Shown here: piece after piece, positions 57,752 through 59,051 of the stretch | Layout of the letters: every line of letters begins with the position of its first letter | Position numbering within the stretch: the first letter of the stretch is position 1 | Assembly: GCA_023229795.1 (NCBI GenBank) | Contig: JALNYP010000021.1 | Coordinates: 1-59,051, forward strand | DNA from: Syntrophobacterales bacterium | GTDB lineage: Bacteria; Desulfobacterota; Desulfobaccia; Desulfobaccales; 0-14-0-80-60-11 | Direction of reading: 5' to 3' | DNA: 59,051 bases | Notes under the pieces: model-generated | Told to the model about the DNA's origin: nothing | The model's input: the letters and a program-made list of their open reading frames with translations, nothing else | Database searches by the model: none | Translations under genes and position numbers: made by a program

Positions 57752-58669
57752 TCAGGGATTTTCGCCGTGTACCGGCAGGAGCGCGGCCCGGCGGCGGTGG
57801 TTCTCCACCCCGGAGTTGAACCAGAAGATATTGCGCCCTTTGACGCCTTGGACGTCGGCGGTGGCGTACCAGCGCCCTTTGCTCAGGTGCGCCGCCCGAT
57901 AGCCGTAGCCGGTGAGGAACTGCTGAATAGCCGCCTTGCTGGTGCCCGCGGCCGTGAGCGTCTTTTCTTCCATCTCCATTAAAAACAGCGGGGGAGTGTG
58001 AGCGAGAAGCTCCCGGGCCCCCTGGAGCACGGCCAGTTCCGCACCTTCCACGTCGAGCTTGATGAGGTTGGGAGGCCTCAGGCCTCCAGCCGCTAGGAAG
58101 TGGTCCAGGGCCACGGTCCGGCAGGCCTGGCCCTGGGCCTGGGTCTGACCCGGCTCATAGAGACTGGCGCTGCTGTCGGCGATGTCGCCCGAGACATGGA
58201 GCACCGCCTCGCCCTCCCGGTCGCTGACGGCCACGTTAAAGGTCTTGACGTTATGATAAGAATTGAGCGCCAGGTTCTCCACCAGCCGGGCGTAAGCATT
58301 CTCCCCGGGCTCAAACGCCACGATTTGCCCCCGCCGGTCCAGGGCCGTGGCTGCCACCAGGGCGAAATAGCCTACATTGGCGCCGATATCCCAGAAGACG
58401 TCGTCATCGGCCAAGAGGCGCTGCACCAGCGCGGCTTCATATCTTTCGTGGTAGTGCCCGTAGAAATAGACCTTGAGCTGTTCCGGGTCCGCCAGGTCCA
58501 GCTTCATGCGGAAGCCCTTATCCAGCCGGACCACGGCATAGCGCTCCGGCGGCGCCAGGGCTCCATGCAGGCGCTCATAGAAATAGGCCTTGCCGTCCCG
58601 CAGGGGAAATTTACTGAGGTACCAGCGGAAGACACCCCGAAAGGTCGACTTGGGCCAGGAATCCGGCAT
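57752..58669 (-). CDS. FkbM family methyltransferase
   Basis: A 305-residue SAM-dependent methyltransferase. The SAM-binding motif is FWDIGANVGYFALVAA (about 92-107), followed by IVAFEPGENAYARL and the late LIKLDVEGAELAVLQGA, all standard for FkbM. Family members O-methylate glycans or natural products. ATG at 58669 is chosen because AAGGAG lies upstream; the longer frame starts inside a REP copy. The C-terminal 60 residues (GYRAAHLSKGRWYATADV on) are variable. Confidence 0.88.
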   Translation of the reverse strand: MPDSWPKSTFRGVFRWYLSKFPLRDGKAYFYERLHGALAPPERYAVVRLDKGFRMKLDLADPEQLKVYFYGHYHERYEAALVQRLLADDDVFWDIGANVGYFALVAATALDRRGQIVAFEPGENAYARLVENLALNSYHNVKTFNVAVSDREGEAVLHVSGDIADSSASLYEPGQTQAQGQACRTVALDHFLAAGGLRPPNLIKLDVEGAELAVLQGARELLAHTPPLFLMEMEEKTLTAAGTSKAAIQQFLTGYGYRAAHLSKGRWYATADVQGVKGRNIFWFNSGVENHRRRAALLPVHGENP

Positions 58670-58727
58670 ATCGCTCCTTTGAGCTTTCAGCTTGCAGCCA
58701 AAGCAGGATGGAGAGTGCAAAATCAGG

Positions 58728-58750
58728 GTAGGGTGCGCACCGCGCACCAT
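58728..58750. repeat. REP family 1 copy
   Basis: GTAGGGTGCGCACCGCGCACCAT on the plus strand, upstream of the FkbM gene. Same family as the RAYT-flanking copies. Confidence 0.8.
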
Positions 58751-58778
58751 CAAGGTCCTGCCTCCAAACGTTTATCCG

Positions 58779-58803
58779 CACAGGCTGGAAAGCCCGTGCA
58801 ACC
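58779..58803. repeat. Palindromic intergenic repeat, family 3, diverged
   Basis: CACAGGCTGGAAAGCCCGTGCAACC; imperfect arms. Confidence 0.5.
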
Positions 58804-58871
58804 AAATCAATTTTTTCATATTTTAGGGGGTGGCCAAAAGGTCACGAGGAATCTGCCACTACTCACTTTTT

Positions 58872-59051
58872 TTAGCTCAAGCGCCGGTGGAGCAGGCAGG
58901 GCAGTTCCCGGCGCCGGCGCTGTAAGCTCTCGTAATCCAGGTGGGCCAGGATCACTCCCTCCCCGTCCGGGGCCTGGGCCAGGATCAGCCCCCAGGGATC
59001 GATGATGAGCGACCGCCCGTAACTGCGCCGGCCCGGCACGTGCTGGCCATA
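58872..59051 (-). CDS. Nitrilase/carbon-nitrogen hydrolase, 3' end only
   Basis: The last 59 codons of a gene entering from the window edge. YGRSLIIDPWGLILAQAPDG and the ending RRRRELPCLLHRRLS match the C-terminal end of nitrilase-superfamily amidases (relatives read G.S.I.DPWG and R..LP...HRR). The active-site residues lie outside the window, so the substrate cannot be judged. Confidence 0.8.
   Translation of the reverse strand, partial: YGQHVPGRRSYGRSLIIDPWGLILAQAPDGEGVILAHLDYESLQRRRRELPCLLHRRLS

Noticed and set aside
1..59051. tRNA or rRNA genes
   Set aside because: No cloverleaf-like or rRNA-like segment was noticed in any gap by eye; a tRNAscan/Infernal run would settle it.

Overview
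The window reads as a GC-rich, gene-dense Gram-negative chromosome segment. Gene content points to the Desulfobacterota (former Deltaproteobacteria), perhaps near Desulfobacca: a meso-diaminopimelate type dcw cluster, a TusA/DsrEFH sulfur relay set, an AmmeMemoRadiSam enzyme, a TIGR03960-type radical SAM protein, CarD and IHF. Lineage is inferred from gene families only. No rRNA, tRNA or CRISPR array was seen.

Layout. 1-2379: rho and coaE. 2416-5401: a likely acquired block (cyclase-fold protein, broken RelE-type toxin with intact antitoxin, B12-radical SAM protein) beside a 69-bp duplicate of the rluD 3' end. 5596-10620: rluD, a PIN/TRAM membrane protein, carD, a ychF remnant, amrS with an apparent Tat signal, and ihfA. 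10708-14225: two divergent gene sets around one AT-rich control region. Leftward lie two 43-codon membrane proteins and a NapH-like ferredoxin; rightward lie an ArsR regulator, tusA, dsrE/F/H-like genes and a COG2210-like protein. One small protein has an in-frame TGA exactly where its paralogue has Cys, followed by a hairpin with bacterial SECIS geometry, so it is a strong selenoprotein candidate. 14414-18108: isochorismatase-type hydrolase, a membrane protein, a DUF2141 protein and a TIGR03960 protein.

18284-35791 is the dcw division and wall cluster, all leftward: mraZ-rsmH-ftsL-ftsI, terminator, murE-murF-mraY-murD-ftsW-murG, a REP-flanked RAYT transposase, murC-ftsQ-ftsA-ftsZ, terminator. 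mraZ carries a textbook promoter and four MraZ boxes. murB and ddl are absent. 36158-40720: ruvX, then surface-glycan type genes (O-antigen ligase-like, GT39-like, a small coiled-coil membrane protein) and an EamA protein. 40838-47632: a geranylgeranyl-reductase-like oxidoreductase, GDPD, a three-domain acyl-activating/ACP/acyltransferase protein and aconitase. 47768-52849: a zinc-ribbon protein, Usp, a YhaM-like nuclease, a sigma-70 factor, a DksA-like protein and a DUF1622 protein. 52905-59051: a response-regulator remnant, two secreted repeat or low-complexity proteins, kdpE with a shortened kdpD, an FkbM methyltransferase and the 3' end of a nitrilase.

The window is sprinkled with short palindromic intergenic repeats of at least four families. 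One family brackets the RAYT gene, and its copies supply the stop codons of both murG and amrS.
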